From contig JAIPEN010000012.1 in the NCBI GenBank assembly GCA_021737145.1, positions 78,641-142,640 of the forward strand: 64,000 nucleotides of DNA, in the 5' to 3' direction. Made by a program: the position numbers and the translations under genes. This DNA comes from Desulfarculaceae bacterium. GTDB lineage: Bacteria > Desulfobacterota > Desulfarculia > Desulfarculales > Desulfarculaceae. Below, in pieces: positions 15,869-27,638 of this stretch (the stretch's first letter is position 1; each line of letters starts with the position of its first letter). The notes beneath the pieces were generated by a model that was given only the letters and a program-made list of their open reading frames with translations, made no database searches and was not told the DNA's origin.

Positions 15869-16505
15869 CGGCGCCCTCCTTGCCGTCCCAGGCCAGGAAG
15901 TTCTCCAGCAGCTTGAGGCCGGGCCGCCCGGATTTTTCGGGGTGGAACTGCACCGCCACCAGCGAGCCCCGGGCCACGGCAGAGCAGAAGTCGAAGCCGT
16001 AGTCCGTGGTGCCGGCCACCAGGGCCTCATCGACCGGTTGCAGATAATAGGAGTGCACGAAGTAATACTCCGCTTCCTCGGGCAGCCCGGCGAACACCGG
16101 GTGGCTGGTTTTCCAGCTCACCCCGTTCCAGCCCATGTGGGGCACCTTGAGCGCCTCGCCCGCCTGGTCGCGGTGGTCAACCGGGAAGCGCACCACCTTG
16201 CCGGGCATCAGGCCCAGGCAGTCGGTGAGGTCTTCCTCGGAGTAATCGAAGATGATCTGGGTGCCAAAGCAGATGCCCAAAAAGGGCTTGCCCTGGGCCT
16301 GGGCCTGGGCCAGGACTTGATCCAGGCCCAGGCGCCGGAGGCTGGCCATGCCGCTGCCGGCCCGGCCCACCCCGGGCAGGATGACGCGCTCGGCCCTGGC
16401 GATGAACTCCGGGTCCCGGCTGATGGCGCAGCTAGCCCCCAGCGAGTTCAAGGCCCGCTCCACGCTGGTCAGGTTGCCGGCGTCGTAGTCTATGATGGCG
16501 ATCAC
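15858..16505 (-). CDS. hisH: Imidazole glycerol phosphate synthase, glutaminase subunit
   Basis: Class I glutamine amidotransferase supplying ammonia to HisF. The 215-residue protein carries the nucleophile elbow G-I-C-F-G-T-Q (usually G-I-C-L-G-M-Q) near residue 80 and the His/Glu pair in V-Q-F-H-P-E-K-S-G, plus M-G-W-N typical of HisH. I place the start at the GTG at 16505, preceded by AAGGAG with 7-nt spacing and giving the canonical N-terminus [12 protein letters not shown]; a longer frame upstream has no such support. Confidence 0.95.
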   Translation of the reverse strand: MIAIIDYDAGNLTSVERALNSLGASCAISRDPEFIARAERVILPGVGRAGSGMASLRRLGLDQVLAQAQAQGKPFLGICFGTQIIFDYSEEDLTDCLGLMPGKVVRFPVDHRDQAGEALKVPHMGWNGVSWKTSHPVFAGLPEEAEYYFVHSYYLQPVDEALVAGTTDYGFDFCSAVARGSLVAVQFHPEKSGRPGLKLLENFLAWDGKEGADAL

Positions 16506-16524
16506 GGGTGTTCTCCTTATGGCC

Positions 16525-16545
16525 CGCCGGGCCTTATGCCCGGCG
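16525..16545 (-). other. Hairpin between the hydroxyacyl-CoA dehydrogenase gene and hisH
   Basis: Perfect 8-bp arms CGCCGGGC (16525-16532) and GCCCGGCG (16538-16545) with a 5-nt loop, ending 19 bp upstream of the hisH start on the minus strand. There is no U-run after it, so it may be a leader structure or processing/stability element rather than a terminator. Confidence 0.4.
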
Positions 16546-16606
16546 CGGCGCTTAAGGAATATATCATACCCCCGGGTCGCGGCCAGCGCCGCCCGGCAAG
16601 CCGGGG

Positions 16607-17455
<849 letters not shown>

Positions 17456-17468
17456 GAGAGTTCCTCCT

Positions 17469-18137
17469 CTATAAGGACGCCGCGTCCTTTGCGGCGGCCC
17501 CGGGGTCGTAGACCCCTTTGAACCAGTTGTAGTAGTAGTCCAGACTGGCCACCGCGCCGAGCAGCAGGGCGCTCCAGGCGAACATCCAGGCCAGGGCCAG
17601 GAGCGAGGTCCAGCCGGCCCAGGTGGCGATGATCATGAAGCCCAGGCCGCAGGCCATTCCGAAGGTCTTCACCTTGCCCGCCAGGCTGGGGGTCACCTTG
17701 GGCGCGGGCAACACCGGTTGGCGCCGGATGAGCTGGCGGCATATGTGCAGCAGGGGGATGAGCACCGCGTGGGCCTCCACGGCCAGAATGGCGATCACCA
17801 TGGGCCAGCCGATGACCCCGCGGTGCAGCACCACCACCATGGCGGCCAGGGCCAGCACCTTGTCGCCCAGGGGGTCCAGAAAGGCCCCCAGCTTGGTGAC
17901 CTGTCCCCGCTGGCGGGCCACCGCGCCGTCCAGCAGGTCGCTCATGCCGGCCGAGAAGCCCAAAAGCACCACCCAGCCCAGGCTGACCCCGCTGAAGGCC
18001 ACGGGAATCATGGCCACCGCGCAGGCCAGGCGGAAGAAGCTGATGTGGTTGGGGGTTACGGCCTGGGGCACCAGGCGCACCACGCCCGAGGGGCGGGGCC
18101 GGCTGGGCGGCGAGGTCAGGGCGGCTTCCGGCGGCAA
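17469..18137 (-). CDS. CDP-alcohol phosphatidyltransferase (PgsA-type)
   Basis: Integral membrane enzyme that exchanges CMP on CDP-diacylglycerol for an alcohol; PgsA makes phosphatidylglycerol phosphate. The 222-residue protein has the full catalytic signature D-G-x2-A-R-x8-G-x3-D-x3-D, seen as D-L-L-D-G-A-V-A-R through [10 protein letters not shown], followed by four or five hydrophobic helices. Alcohol specificity cannot be read with certainty, though glycerol 3-phosphate is likely. N-terminal 25 residues are Pro/Arg-rich and may be shorter in reality if a downstream start is used. Confidence 0.88.
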   Translation of the reverse strand: MPPEAALTSPPSRPRPSGVVRLVPQAVTPNHISFFRLACAVAMIPVAFSGVSLGWVVLLGFSAGMSDLLDGAVARQRGQVTKLGAFLDPLGDKVLALAAMVVVLHRGVIGWPMVIAILAVEAHAVLIPLLHICRQLIRRQPVLPAPKVTPSLAGKVKTFGMACGLGFMIIATWAGWTSLLALAWMFAWSALLLGAVASLDYYYNWFKGVYDPGAAAKDAASL

Positions 18138-18240
18138 GGAGCTTACTCCTTTGGCAAGGGCTGCTGGGGACTAAATCCAGGCAGAACACGGCCTTAGGCA
18201 CGGCCCGGACTATAGCGCAAGCCCGGGCGGGGGGCAAGGG

Positions 18241-20135
<1,895 letters not shown>

Positions 20136-20139
<4 letters not shown>

Positions 20140-20627
20140 CTCAGCCCCAAGTAGGCGTGGTCCAGTTCATCGGTGGAGAGCACCGCGCCGCCTCGCCACA
20201 CCGCCTCCTTGGGCTCGGCCAGGATCAGCTCGTGGTCGCCGGGGCGCTGGCTGCTCAATATCCCGCAGCAGATGGCTCCCGGCCCCGTGGCCAGAATGGG
20301 CAGCCCCAGGCCGCCCTGGCTCAGCTCCACCTGGTCAAAGCGTTGCGCGGCCGGACGGGCCAAGGCGCGGGCCAGGTCCATGTCCCCGGAGGGAAGCAGG
20401 TTGACGGCCAGGGCGCCCCGCTCCAGCAGCACCGGCAGCAGGGGCCGGTTGCGGCGCACCGCCACCTGGATCAGGGGCGGGCCGCCGCTGACCTGGCTCA
20501 CCCAGGAAACCAGCATGCCCTGGGGTTGCTCCGGCGTGCCGGTGGTGAGCAGATACAACCCGTACACCAGACCGCCCAGGGCGGCGGCCATCTGGGGCGG
20601 GGGAGCGGGCGCGCGGTCTTGGCTCAC
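20136..20627 (-). CDS. Flavin reductase-like (FMN-binding split barrel) protein
   Basis: About 163 residues with the flavin reductase-like pattern: a Y-L-L-T-T-G-T-P substrate strand, V-S-Q-V-S, and the F-x-V-N-L-L region (here A-V-N-L-L-P-S-G-D). Related proteins reduce FMN with NAD(P)H or bind FMN as redox carriers. The start is the GTG at 20627, preceded by AAGGAG and overlapping the stop of the YdcF-like gene as GTGA. Cotranscribed with mnmG, whose start overlaps its stop. Confidence 0.78.
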
Positions 20628-21427
20628 GGTTTTTCTCCTTGCGGGGTGGCGCCCAGGGCCTGCTTGAGGCGCAGCCAGGCCAGGCCCAAAAACTCGTAAA
20701 AGGCGGCCTCGCTGCCTTGCAGACCCCCGGCCTGGGGCATGAAGGAATAGAAGCTCAGCTTGGTGCCCTTGGTGCGGAAGTCGGCCGGGGCGGGCATGGG
20801 GTCCATGCCAAAGGCCCGGAAAATGGCCAGGGAGCGGGGCATGTGGGTGGCCGAGGTGACCAGGGCAAAGGGCCTCATCCCCAGGAGGTTGCGCAAACGC
20901 CGGGCCTGGTCGTCGGTGTCCCAGGAGCCGGTCTCCAGGACCATGGAGCGCGGCGGAACGCCCAGGGAGCGGGCCAGCTCGGCCATGGCCTCCCCTTCGC
21001 TCATGCCGCCCACGAACGAGCCACCGGTGAGCACCAGCTTGGCCCCGGGCATCTGCTTCCAAAGGCGCACCCCCTCCAGCAGGCGCTTGAGGCTGCCCTG
21101 GGAAAGGCGGTCGGATTGGGAGATATCGCCGTGGTGCATGCCGCCGCTGAGCACCACCACCTCGCGCACCCCCTGGTGCACCAAATCGGCCGGATCGGCG
21201 TACTGGTAGTTGCGCAGCTCCAGGCGATGGATCAGCCAGGAGCCGGTGACCGGCAGGGAGAGCACCACCAGCCACAGCCCCGCGCCCAGCATCAACAGGG
21301 GGCCCAGCTTCCGCGAGGGCCTGCGCCACCAGATCAGGGCCCCGGCCAGCCACAGCAACAGCACCTGGCCCACCGGGAACAGCATGCGGCTGAGCACCTT
21401 TTTAACTATGAATGCAAAAACGGTCAT
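20624..21427 (-). CDS. YdcF family (DUF218) membrane protein
   Basis: A 267-residue protein with two N-terminal membrane helices (about 10-30 and 40-60) and a DUF218/YdcF domain: V-V-V-L-S-G-G, L-T-G-G near 130, E-A-x-x-M and V-T-S-A-T-H-M-P-R-S. Related ElyC/SanA proteins act in envelope polysaccharide metabolism; the precise reaction here is unknown. I take the ATG at 21427, which has GGAGG with 6-nt spacing, rather than the GTG five codons upstream. Confidence 0.85.
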   Translation of the reverse strand: MTVFAFIVKKVLSRMLFPVGQVLLLWLAGALIWWRRPSRKLGPLLMLGAGLWLVVLSLPVTGSWLIHRLELRNYQYADPADLVHQGVREVVVLSGGMHHGDISQSDRLSQGSLKRLLEGVRLWKQMPGAKLVLTGGSFVGGMSEGEAMAELARSLGVPPRSMVLETGSWDTDDQARRLRNLLGMRPFALVTSATHMPRSLAIFRAFGMDPMPAPADFRTKGTKLSFYSFMPQAGGLQGSEAAFYEFLGLAWLRLKQALGATPQGEKP

Positions 21428-21688
21428 GCCTACCTCCGCCACCCTTGGGGCGGCGTCCTAATTATGCCAGGCCATGCCCCGGGGCGAAAGCCGCCCGTGA
21501 CATATGTCCGCTTTACATCCCAGCCGAAGTTTCAGATCATTTGGGGCAGGCGGCCGCCAGGCCGTCTTGATCTTCCGCTTGCATCACCGAGGCGTGACCC
21601 TCAATCTGTTCGGAGAGCGCCGCGAATCAAAATCCTATCGCATGGGGCCGCGCTGGCGGGTTCAGCCACCGGCTCCGGGGAGCCGCCC
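21428..21688. other. Divergent intergenic region without recognised elements
   Basis: 261 bp between the YdcF-like gene (minus) and the cupin gene (plus). It must hold promoters for both directions, but I see no convincing -35/-10 pair, repeat or RNA structure in it. Confidence 0.4.
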
Positions 21689-22048
21689 ATGGATCAGCCC
21701 GAGTTGCTCAAGAACATCGCCTTTGCCCAGGCCCTGGACCTGGACGGCCTGGTGAGCTACGCCGAAGGCCAGGTGGTCAGCCGCACCCTGGCCCAGAACA
21801 ACGCCCTGAGCCTGACCCTGTTCGCCTTTGACAAGGGAGAGGGCATCAGCGCCCACACCGTGCCGGCCGACGCCCTGGTGCTGGTGTTTGACGGGGAGGC
21901 CTCGGTGGAGATCGACGGCCAAAAGATGACCGTGGCCGCGGGCCAGGTGGTGGCCATGCCCCAGGGCAAGCCCCACGCCCTTAGCGCGCAGCAGCGCTTC
22001 AAGATGCTCTTGGTGGTGGTGCGTGCCCCGCAGCAGCTTCAGCTTTAG
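21689..22048 (+). CDS. Single-domain cupin protein
   Basis: A 119-residue cupin with G-x(5)-H-x(3) in G-E-G-I-S-A-H-T-V-P-A-D-A and the second motif P-Q-G-K-P-H-A-L near residue 92. The first motif lacks the second His and the Glu (H-T-V-P-A-D), so metal binding may be reduced. These small cupins usually bind small ligands or act as redox/regulatory proteins. ATG 21689 is the first start in the conserved part; a much longer open frame upstream is antisense to the YdcF-like gene. Its TAG overlaps the stop of the convergent lutB-lutA gene by 3 bp. Confidence 0.8.
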   Translation: MDQPELLKNIAFAQALDLDGLVSYAEGQVVSRTLAQNNALSLTLFAFDKGEGISAHTVPADALVLVFDGEASVEIDGQKMTVAAGQVVAMPQGKPHALSAQQRFKMLLVVVRAPQQLQL

Positions 22049-24201
22049 TCCTTGGCGCGCCGCTGGGCCTCGGCCAGGGCTTGGGCCAGGTGGCGCACCT
22101 TGATGCTCGAGCCCCGCTGGTCCAGGCCGCCCTCCAACTGGAGCACGCAGCCCGGACAGTCGGTGACCAGCATCTCGGCCCCGGTGGCCTCCACCTGGTC
22201 CAGCTTGCGGGCCAGGATGGCGGCCGAGAGCTCGGGGAAATCCAGGGAAAAGGACCCGCCGAACCCGCAGCACACTTCCTCGTCCTCATAAGAAAGGTAC
22301 TCCAGGCCCGCCTCTGCCAGCAGATGGCGCGGGGCCCGGTGCACGTCCAGGCCACGGCAGAGATGGCAGGGCGCGTGGTAGGCCGCCTTGGGCCCGCCCT
22401 CGGGCAGGGCCGCCAGGCCGACCACGTCTTGCAGGAAGCTGGCGCAGTCGATGACCTTGGCGGCCAGGGCCTCGGCCCGAAGCCGCCAGGCCGGGTCATC
22501 GGCCAGGAGGCGGGGATAGGCGTGCTTCAGGTGCGAGGCGCAGGAGGCGCACAGGGTGAGCACGTGGTCGTGGTTCTCCGCGTCCAGGGCCGCGATGTTT
22601 TGGCGGGCCACCTCGCGGGCGGTCTCCTCCTCGCTGGCCATGGCCGCGGGCAGGCCGCAGCAGGTCTGCTCCGCCGCGAAGTCGAGCTGGATGTCCTTGC
22701 CGCGCACCAGCTCCAGAAGGGCCTCGCCCTGCTCCGGGTACACGAAGTCGTTGAGGCAGCCGCCGAAAAAGGCCACCTTGAGCTTGGGCTCGGCCAGGGG
22801 CGGAGCGATGCTGGGCCAGCGGTCGCGCAGGGGGCTGGCCGCCACCACCGGCAGGCTGCGGAAACCGTGCTCGCCGGTGAAGAAGCTGGGCAAGTGGCGG
22901 ATGAGCCGCTCGCCGTGGGCCAGGGGCTTCTGGGCCAGGTAGGCCCGGCGCAGCAAAAAGTGGAACAACCGGCGGTTGGTCAACACCTGGCGCATGAGTT
23001 GGTTCTTGAGCGGGGCGCCCTCCTGCTGGTTCAGCCGCCCGGCCACGCCCTTGATGAGCCGGGGCAGATCGATGCCCGACGGGCAGTTGACCTTGCAGGC
23101 CTGGCAGTTCAGGCAGTTCTTGGCCAGCTCCCGGGCCGCCTCCACCCCGTGATAGAAGTAGGTCAGGACAAGGCCGATGGCCCCGATGTACACGTGGCCG
23201 TAGGTGTGCCCCCCCACCTTGCCCCAGATGGGGCACACGTTGGCGCAGGAGCCGCAGCGCACGCAGCGCAGAGCCTCGGCGAACACCGGGTCCTGGGACA
23301 GGGCCAGGCGGCCGTTGTCCAGGAACACGATGTGCAGTTCCTTGGCGCCGCTGGGCGCGGCGGCGCACTCCACCGCCCCGGTGACCCAGGTGACGTAGGA
23401 GGAGATGAGCTGACCCGCCGCGCTGCGGGGCAGGATGCGCAGGATCTTCAGGGCCGAGTCCAGATCGCCCACCAGCTTGTCCAGCCCCAGCAGGGCCACG
23501 TGCACCCGAGGCAGGGTGGTGACCAGGCGGGCGTTGCCCTCGTTGGTCACGGTTGCCAGGGTGCCGGTCTCGGCGATGGCGAAGTTGGCCCCGCTGATGC
23601 CCATGTCGGCCGAGAGCATCTTGCGCCTTAGCTGCTGGCGGGCCACCTCCACCAGGGAGGCGATGTCCTCCGGGTCCTGCTCCTGGCCGGTGACCCCGCA
23701 GAACAGCTCGGCCACCTCGGAGCATGACAAGTGGATGGCCGGGGCCACCATGTGGCTGGGGGCCTCGTTCCTGAGCTGAATAATCCACTCGCCCAGGTCG
23801 GTCTCCACCACCTCCAAGCCCTGGCTTTCCAAGTAGGCGTTGAGGTGGATCTCCTCGCTGGTCATGGACTTGGACTTGACGATGCTCTTGACCCCGGCCC
23901 GGGCCGCTATGTCCGCGATTATCTGGCGGGCCTGCTCCGCGTCGGCGGCCAGATGCACCTTGGCTCCCGCCGCCTGGGCAGCGGCCTTGAACTGGCCGTA
24001 GAGCTCTTCCAGGCGGGGCAGGGCCGCGTCCTTGACCTCCACCACCTCCCGGGACAGGGCCTCGAAATCCACTCCCTGCATGGCCGCCTGGCGCGCCTGG
24101 GCATAGCGGTTCTGGAAGCGGGCCAGGGTCTGGCCCAAAAACCGGTTGTCCAGGGCCGAGCGCAAACGGGCGTGATATTGACGGCGGGAGGCGCGGCTCA
24201 T
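22045..24201 (-). CDS. Fused LutB-LutA-type iron-sulfur lactate dehydrogenase subunit
   Basis: A 718-residue fusion. The first part is LutB-like: a LUD domain (residues about 60-290, with K-S-K-S-M-T-S-E-E and A-E-T-G-T-L) then two 4Fe-4S motifs, C-V-R-C-G-S-C-A-N-V-C-P and C-L-N-C-Q-A-C-K-V-N-C-P. The second part (about 460-700) is LutA-like with two CCG motifs, C-C-G-L-P-A-A and C-C-G-F-G-G-S. Together with LutC this oxidises L-lactate to pyruvate. Stop overlaps that of the cupin gene. The start overlaps lutC by 4 bp (ATGA), so translation is coupled. Confidence 0.92.
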   Translation of the reverse strand: MSRASRRQYHARLRSALDNRFLGQTLARFQNRYAQARQAAMQGVDFEALSREVVEVKDAALPRLEELYGQFKAAAQAAGAKVHLAADAEQARQIIADIAARAGVKSIVKSKSMTSEEIHLNAYLESQGLEVVETDLGEWIIQLRNEAPSHMVAPAIHLSCSEVAELFCGVTGQEQDPEDIASLVEVARQQLRRKMLSADMGISGANFAIAETGTLATVTNEGNARLVTTLPRVHVALLGLDKLVGDLDSALKILRILPRSAAGQLISSYVTWVTGAVECAAAPSGAKELHIVFLDNGRLALSQDPVFAEALRCVRCGSCANVCPIWGKVGGHTYGHVYIGAIGLVLTYFYHGVEAARELAKNCLNCQACKVNCPSGIDLPRLIKGVAGRLNQQEGAPLKNQLMRQVLTNRRLFHFLLRRAYLAQKPLAHGERLIRHLPSFFTGEHGFRSLPVVAASPLRDRWPSIAPPLAEPKLKVAFFGGCLNDFVYPEQGEALLELVRGKDIQLDFAAEQTCCGLPAAMASEEETAREVARQNIAALDAENHDHVLTLCASCASHLKHAYPRLLADDPAWRLRAEALAAKVIDCASFLQDVVGLAALPEGGPKAAYHAPCHLCRGLDVHRAPRHLLAEAGLEYLSYEDEEVCCGFGGSFSLDFPELSAAILARKLDQVEATGAEMLVTDCPGCVLQLEGGLDQRGSSIKVRHLAQALAEAQRRAKD

Positions 24202-24743
24202 GAGGCATCCTCCAGCAGCAGCACGTGGAGCTGACGGGGGCCGTGGGCCCCCAGGGTGAGCACCATCTCGATGTCTGCGGTGCGGCTGGGCCCGGTGATA
24301 AAGGCCATGTAGCCCGGCGAGGCGGACAGGATGGCGGCCAGCTCCTCTTCCAGGGCGAACATGTCCTGGCGCACCTTGGCCAGGGGCAACACCGCCACGT
24401 GGGCCTCGGAGAGCATGGAGGCCAGGCGCACCTGCTCGTCGGCCGAGTCCAGGACCAGGGTGCCGGTCTCGGCCACCCCGTATTGGGCCCGGGTGAGGCC
24501 CACCGTGAAGCGGCCCACCTCCTGGCGCAGGCCGCTGGTGACCAGCTCGACCCCGGCGCCGGCGCAGGCCTCGGCCAGGGACTCGGTTTCGCCCTCGCCC
24601 CAGCCGGGCGCGGCCAGGCAGCCGCCCTGTCCGGTGGTGAGCCGGGCGGCATAGTCAAAGGCCGCGGCCAAATCGGCCACCGGTTCCACCGTGGCCGAGA
24701 CCGCCCGGGCCTGCTGGGTGAATAGCGCGATCAGATCATCCAT
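24198..24743 (-). CDS. lutC: LutC-type LUD domain protein
   Basis: A 181-residue stand-alone LUD-domain protein, third component of the LutABC L-lactate oxidation complex. The signature G-V-A-E-T-G-T-L-V-L near residue 90 and F-I-T-G-P-S-R-T-A-D-I-E near 150 are diagnostic. First gene of the minus-strand lactate operon; GGAGG lies 9 nt before its ATG. Confidence 0.92.
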   Translation of the reverse strand: MDDLIALFTQQARAVSATVEPVADLAAAFDYAARLTTGQGGCLAAPGWGEGETESLAEACAGAGVELVTSGLRQEVGRFTVGLTRAQYGVAETGTLVLDSADEQVRLASMLSEAHVAVLPLAKVRQDMFALEEELAAILSASPGYMAFITGPSRTADIEMVLTLGAHGPRQLHVLLLEDAS

Positions 24744-24799
24744 GCAACATCGCCTCCGGCCTGAAAAAGACCACCCAATCTTAACAGATCAAGGGAATA

Positions 24800-24827
24800 A
24801 TTTTAGAGACATCGGGATCATTGGCAA
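24800..24827 (-). promoter_or_regulatory. Promoter for the lutC-lutBA operon
   Basis: Minus strand TTGCCA (24822-24827), 16-nt spacer, TAAAAT (24800-24805), about 60 bp upstream of lutC. The -35 shares 24822-24826 with that of the glcD promoter on the other strand. Confidence 0.5.
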
Positions 24828-24849
24828 ACCGGGCCCCAAAGCATATATT
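24821..24849 (+). promoter_or_regulatory. Promoter for the glcD-glcF operon
   Basis: TTGGCA (24821-24826), 17-nt spacer, TATATT (24844-24849), predicting transcription about 38 bp before the start codon. Back to back with the lutC promoter with a common -35 core. Confidence 0.6.
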
Positions 24850-24893
24850 AGGAAACAATTCGCTCCGCCAATCCAGAAAAGCCGGGAGCCAGG

Positions 24894-26279
24894 ATGATCG
24901 CCCCAGCCCTGCAAAACGAGTTCGCCCGCCTGGTGGGGCGGGAAAACGTTTTTGACGACGCCTCGGACCTGCTCACCTATTCCTATGACGCGGCCCTGCT
25001 GCCCGCCCAGTCGCCGGGCCTGGCCCTCCGGCCGGGCACCCTGGAGGAGCTGGGCCGGGTGGTGGCCTTGTGCAACCAGGAGGGCCTGCCGTTGACCATC
25101 CGGGGAGCGGGCACCAACCTGAGCGGCGGGGCCATCCCCGAGGGCAAGGGAGTGGTGGTGGTGACCACCGCTCTGAACCGCATCCTGGAGATCAACCAGG
25201 CCGACATGTACGCGGTGGTGCAGCCGGGGGTGATCAACCAGCGATTGTTCGACACCGCCCTGGCCCAGGGGCTGTTCTACCCGCCTGATCCCGGAAGCCA
25301 GGCGGTGAGCACCCTGGGCGGCAACGTGGCCGAGAACTCCGGCGGGCTGCGCGGCCTGAAGTACGGAGTGACCCGCGACTACGTGATGGGCCTGAACTTT
25401 TTCGACACCGAGGGCCAGTTGGTCAAGACCGGCTCGCGCACCGTGAAATGCGCCACCGGCTACAACCTGGCCGGGCTCATGGTGGGCTCCGAGGGCACCC
25501 TGGGAGTCATCGGCGAGATCATCCTCAAGCTGATCCCCCCGCCCCAGGCCAGCCGGGCCCTCTTGGCGGTGTTCGACAGCATGGAGGCGGCCAGCCAGAC
25601 CGTGGCCGCCATCATCGCGGCCCGCATCGTGCCCGCCACCCTGGAGTTTTTGGACAACTTCACCATCCGCACGGTGGAGGACTTCTCCGGGGCCGGCCTG
25701 CCGGTGGAGGCGGCGGCCATGCTGCTCATCGAAGTGGACGGCCACCCCGCCCAGGTGGCCGACGAGGCGGCCCGGGTGGAGGATATCTGCCGCGCCCAGG
25801 GAGCCACCCAGGTGCGCCCGGCCAAGGACGCGGCCGAGCGCGACCGCATCTGGACCGCGCGGCGCTCGGCCATCCCCGCCCTGGCCCGCCTGAAGCCCTC
25901 GGTGGTCCTGGAGGACGCCACGGTGCCCCGCAGCCAGGTGCCGGCCCTGGTGCGCTTCATCCGTGACCTGGCCGCCAAGCATGAGCTGACCATCGGCACC
26001 TTCGGCCACGCCGGCGACGGCAACCTGCACCCCACCATCGTCTTCGACCAGCGCGACGAGAAGCAGTTCGCCCGGGTGCGCGAGGCGGTGGAGGAGCTGT
26101 TCGACAAGGCCCTGGAGCTGGGCGGCACCCTCAGCGGGGAGCACGGCCTGGGCCTGACCAAGACGCGCTTCCTGGTAAAGGAGGTGGGGCCGGCCACCCT
26201 GGCCTGGGCCCGGCGGCTTAAAAAGGCCATGGACCCCAAGGGCATCCTAAATCCCGGCAAGATCGTGGAGCGGGACTGA
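24894..26279 (+). CDS. FAD-linked D-lactate/glycolate dehydrogenase (GlcD-type)
   Basis: A 461-residue FAD-linked oxidase of the VAO family. Seen: R-G-A-G-T-N-L-S-G-G and the FAD-binding segment G-G-N-V-A-E-N-S-G-G-L-R near residue 145, and the C-terminal substrate/metal region G-H-A-G-D-G-N-L-H-P with G-E-H-G-L-G. In sulfate reducers such enzymes oxidise D-lactate to pyruvate; glycolate is an alternative substrate. ATG is preceded by GGGAG. The downstream Fe-S gene starts on the last base of its stop codon, so they are coupled. Confidence 0.93.
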   Translation: MIAPALQNEFARLVGRENVFDDASDLLTYSYDAALLPAQSPGLALRPGTLEELGRVVALCNQEGLPLTIRGAGTNLSGGAIPEGKGVVVVTTALNRILEINQADMYAVVQPGVINQRLFDTALAQGLFYPPDPGSQAVSTLGGNVAENSGGLRGLKYGVTRDYVMGLNFFDTEGQLVKTGSRTVKCATGYNLAGLMVGSEGTLGVIGEIILKLIPPPQASRALLAVFDSMEAASQTVAAIIAARIVPATLEFLDNFTIRTVEDFSGAGLPVEAAAMLLIEVDGHPAQVADEAARVEDICRAQGATQVRPAKDAAERDRIWTARRSAIPALARLKPSVVLEDATVPRSQVPALVRFIRDLAAKHELTIGTFGHAGDGNLHPTIVFDQRDEKQFARVREAVEELFDKALELGGTLSGEHGLGLTKTRFLVKEVGPATLAWARRLKKAMDPKGILNPGKIVERD

Positions 26280-27571
26280 TGGCCGGAGTGGCTCAACTGG
26301 CCCGGCTGCTGGGCGAACTGGAAGAGCAGCTCATGGCCTGCATGCGCTGCGGCTTTTGCCAAAGCGTGTGCCCCCTCTACGGCCAGACCGGCCGCGAGGT
26401 GGACGTGGCCCGGGGCAAGCTGGCCCTGCTGGACGGCCTGGCGGCCGAGATACTAAAGGACCCCCACGCGGTGCAGGAGCGCTTGGAGCGCTGTCTGCTC
26501 TGCGGCTCCTGCGCGGCCAACTGCCCCTCCGGGGTCAAGGTGCTGGACATTTTCCTCAAGGCCCGGGCCATCCTGAGCGGCTACCTGGGCCTGTCGCCGG
26601 CCAAGAAGCTGGTGTTCCGGCAACTGCTGGCCCGCCCCGCCCTGTTCAACCGCCTGCTCGGCCTGGCCCCGCGCTTCGAGCGTATCTTCGCCTCGCCGGT
26701 GGACGATCTGCTCGACACCTCCTGCGCCCGCTTCTTCCCGCCCCTGGGCCAGCGCCACTTCAAGCGCCTGGCCCGGGCGCCCCTTCACCGCACGGTGCCC
26801 GAGCTGCACACCTCGCCCGGCGCGGCGGGCATTCGGGTCGGCTTTTTCACCGGCTGTCTCATTGACAAGCTTTTTCCCTCCGTGGGTCAGGCGGCGCTCA
26901 AGGCGCTGGACCATCACGGAGTGGGCGTCGAGCTGCCCGCCGAACAGGCCTGCTGCGGCATCCCCGCCCTGTCGGCCGGGGACAGCGAGACCTTCAGCAA
27001 GCTGTTGGCCCACAACCTGGCCCGTTTCGACCCGGACAAGATCGACTACCTGGTCACCGCCTGCGCCACCTGCGCCTCCACCCTGGCCAAGATGTGGCCC
27101 CTGATGTGCGGGGGCCTGGACGCGGCCGGCCAGGCCAAGGCCGCCGCCCTGGCCGCCAAGACCCGCGACGTGGGCCAGATGCTGGTGGAAACCGGGCTGA
27201 TCAGCGGCGAAGCGCCCTCTTCCGATCCCGGTGCCAAGACTCTCACCTATCACGACCCCTGCCACCTCAAGAAATCCCTGGGCGTGGCCGAAGAGCCCCG
27301 GCGGCTCATCGCGGCCAATCCGGGCTGGCGTCTGGTGGAGATGACCGAGAGCGACTGGTGCTGCGGCATGGGGGGCAGCTTCAGTTTGCAGCACTACGAC
27401 CTGTCCAAGCAGATCGGCAGCCGCAAGCGGGAGCACATCGAGCAGAGCGGGGCCAGCACCGTGGCCACCGGGTGCCCGGCCTGCATGCTCCAGATCAGCG
27501 ACATGCTCTCCCAGGCCGGGGACCACATCGCGGTCAAGCACGCCATCGAGATATACGCGGAGAGCCTCTAG
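26279..27571 (+). CDS. Iron-sulfur subunit of D-lactate/glycolate dehydrogenase (GlcF-type)
   Basis: A 430-residue electron-transfer subunit with two 4Fe-4S motifs in the first 90 residues (C-M-R-C-G-F-C-Q-S-V-C-P and C-L-L-C-G-S-C-A-A-N-C-P) and two CCG domains (C-C-G-I-P-A-L near 225 and C-C-G-M-G-G-S near 360). It passes electrons from the GlcD-like flavoprotein to the quinone pool or another acceptor. Start ATG shares its A with the glcD TGA. Confidence 0.93.
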   Translation: MAGVAQLARLLGELEEQLMACMRCGFCQSVCPLYGQTGREVDVARGKLALLDGLAAEILKDPHAVQERLERCLLCGSCAANCPSGVKVLDIFLKARAILSGYLGLSPAKKLVFRQLLARPALFNRLLGLAPRFERIFASPVDDLLDTSCARFFPPLGQRHFKRLARAPLHRTVPELHTSPGAAGIRVGFFTGCLIDKLFPSVGQAALKALDHHGVGVELPAEQACCGIPALSAGDSETFSKLLAHNLARFDPDKIDYLVTACATCASTLAKMWPLMCGGLDAAGQAKAAALAAKTRDVGQMLVETGLISGEAPSSDPGAKTLTYHDPCHLKKSLGVAEEPRRLIAANPGWRLVEMTESDWCCGMGGSFSLQHYDLSKQIGSRKREHIEQSGASTVATGCPACMLQISDMLSQAGDHIAVKHAIEIYAESL

Positions 27572-27590
27572 GCCCCCCACCTACAAGAAA

Positions 27591-27625
27591 AGGCGGCCCC
27601 GCTTCCGCGGAGCCGCCTGATTGCT
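27591..27625. terminator. Bidirectional terminator between glcF and the acyl-CoA synthetase gene
   Basis: Arms AGGCGGC (27591-27597) and GCCGCCT (27612-27618) with inner CCGC/GCGG; preceded by an A-run and followed by GATTGCTTT. It lies between convergent stop codons. Confidence 0.65.
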
Positions 27626-27638
27626 TTGTGGGGAGCGC

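Noticed and set aside
21428..21688. Possible riboswitch or RNA upstream of the cupin gene
   Set aside because: I looked for aptamer-like conserved sequence and paired stems and found none convincing.
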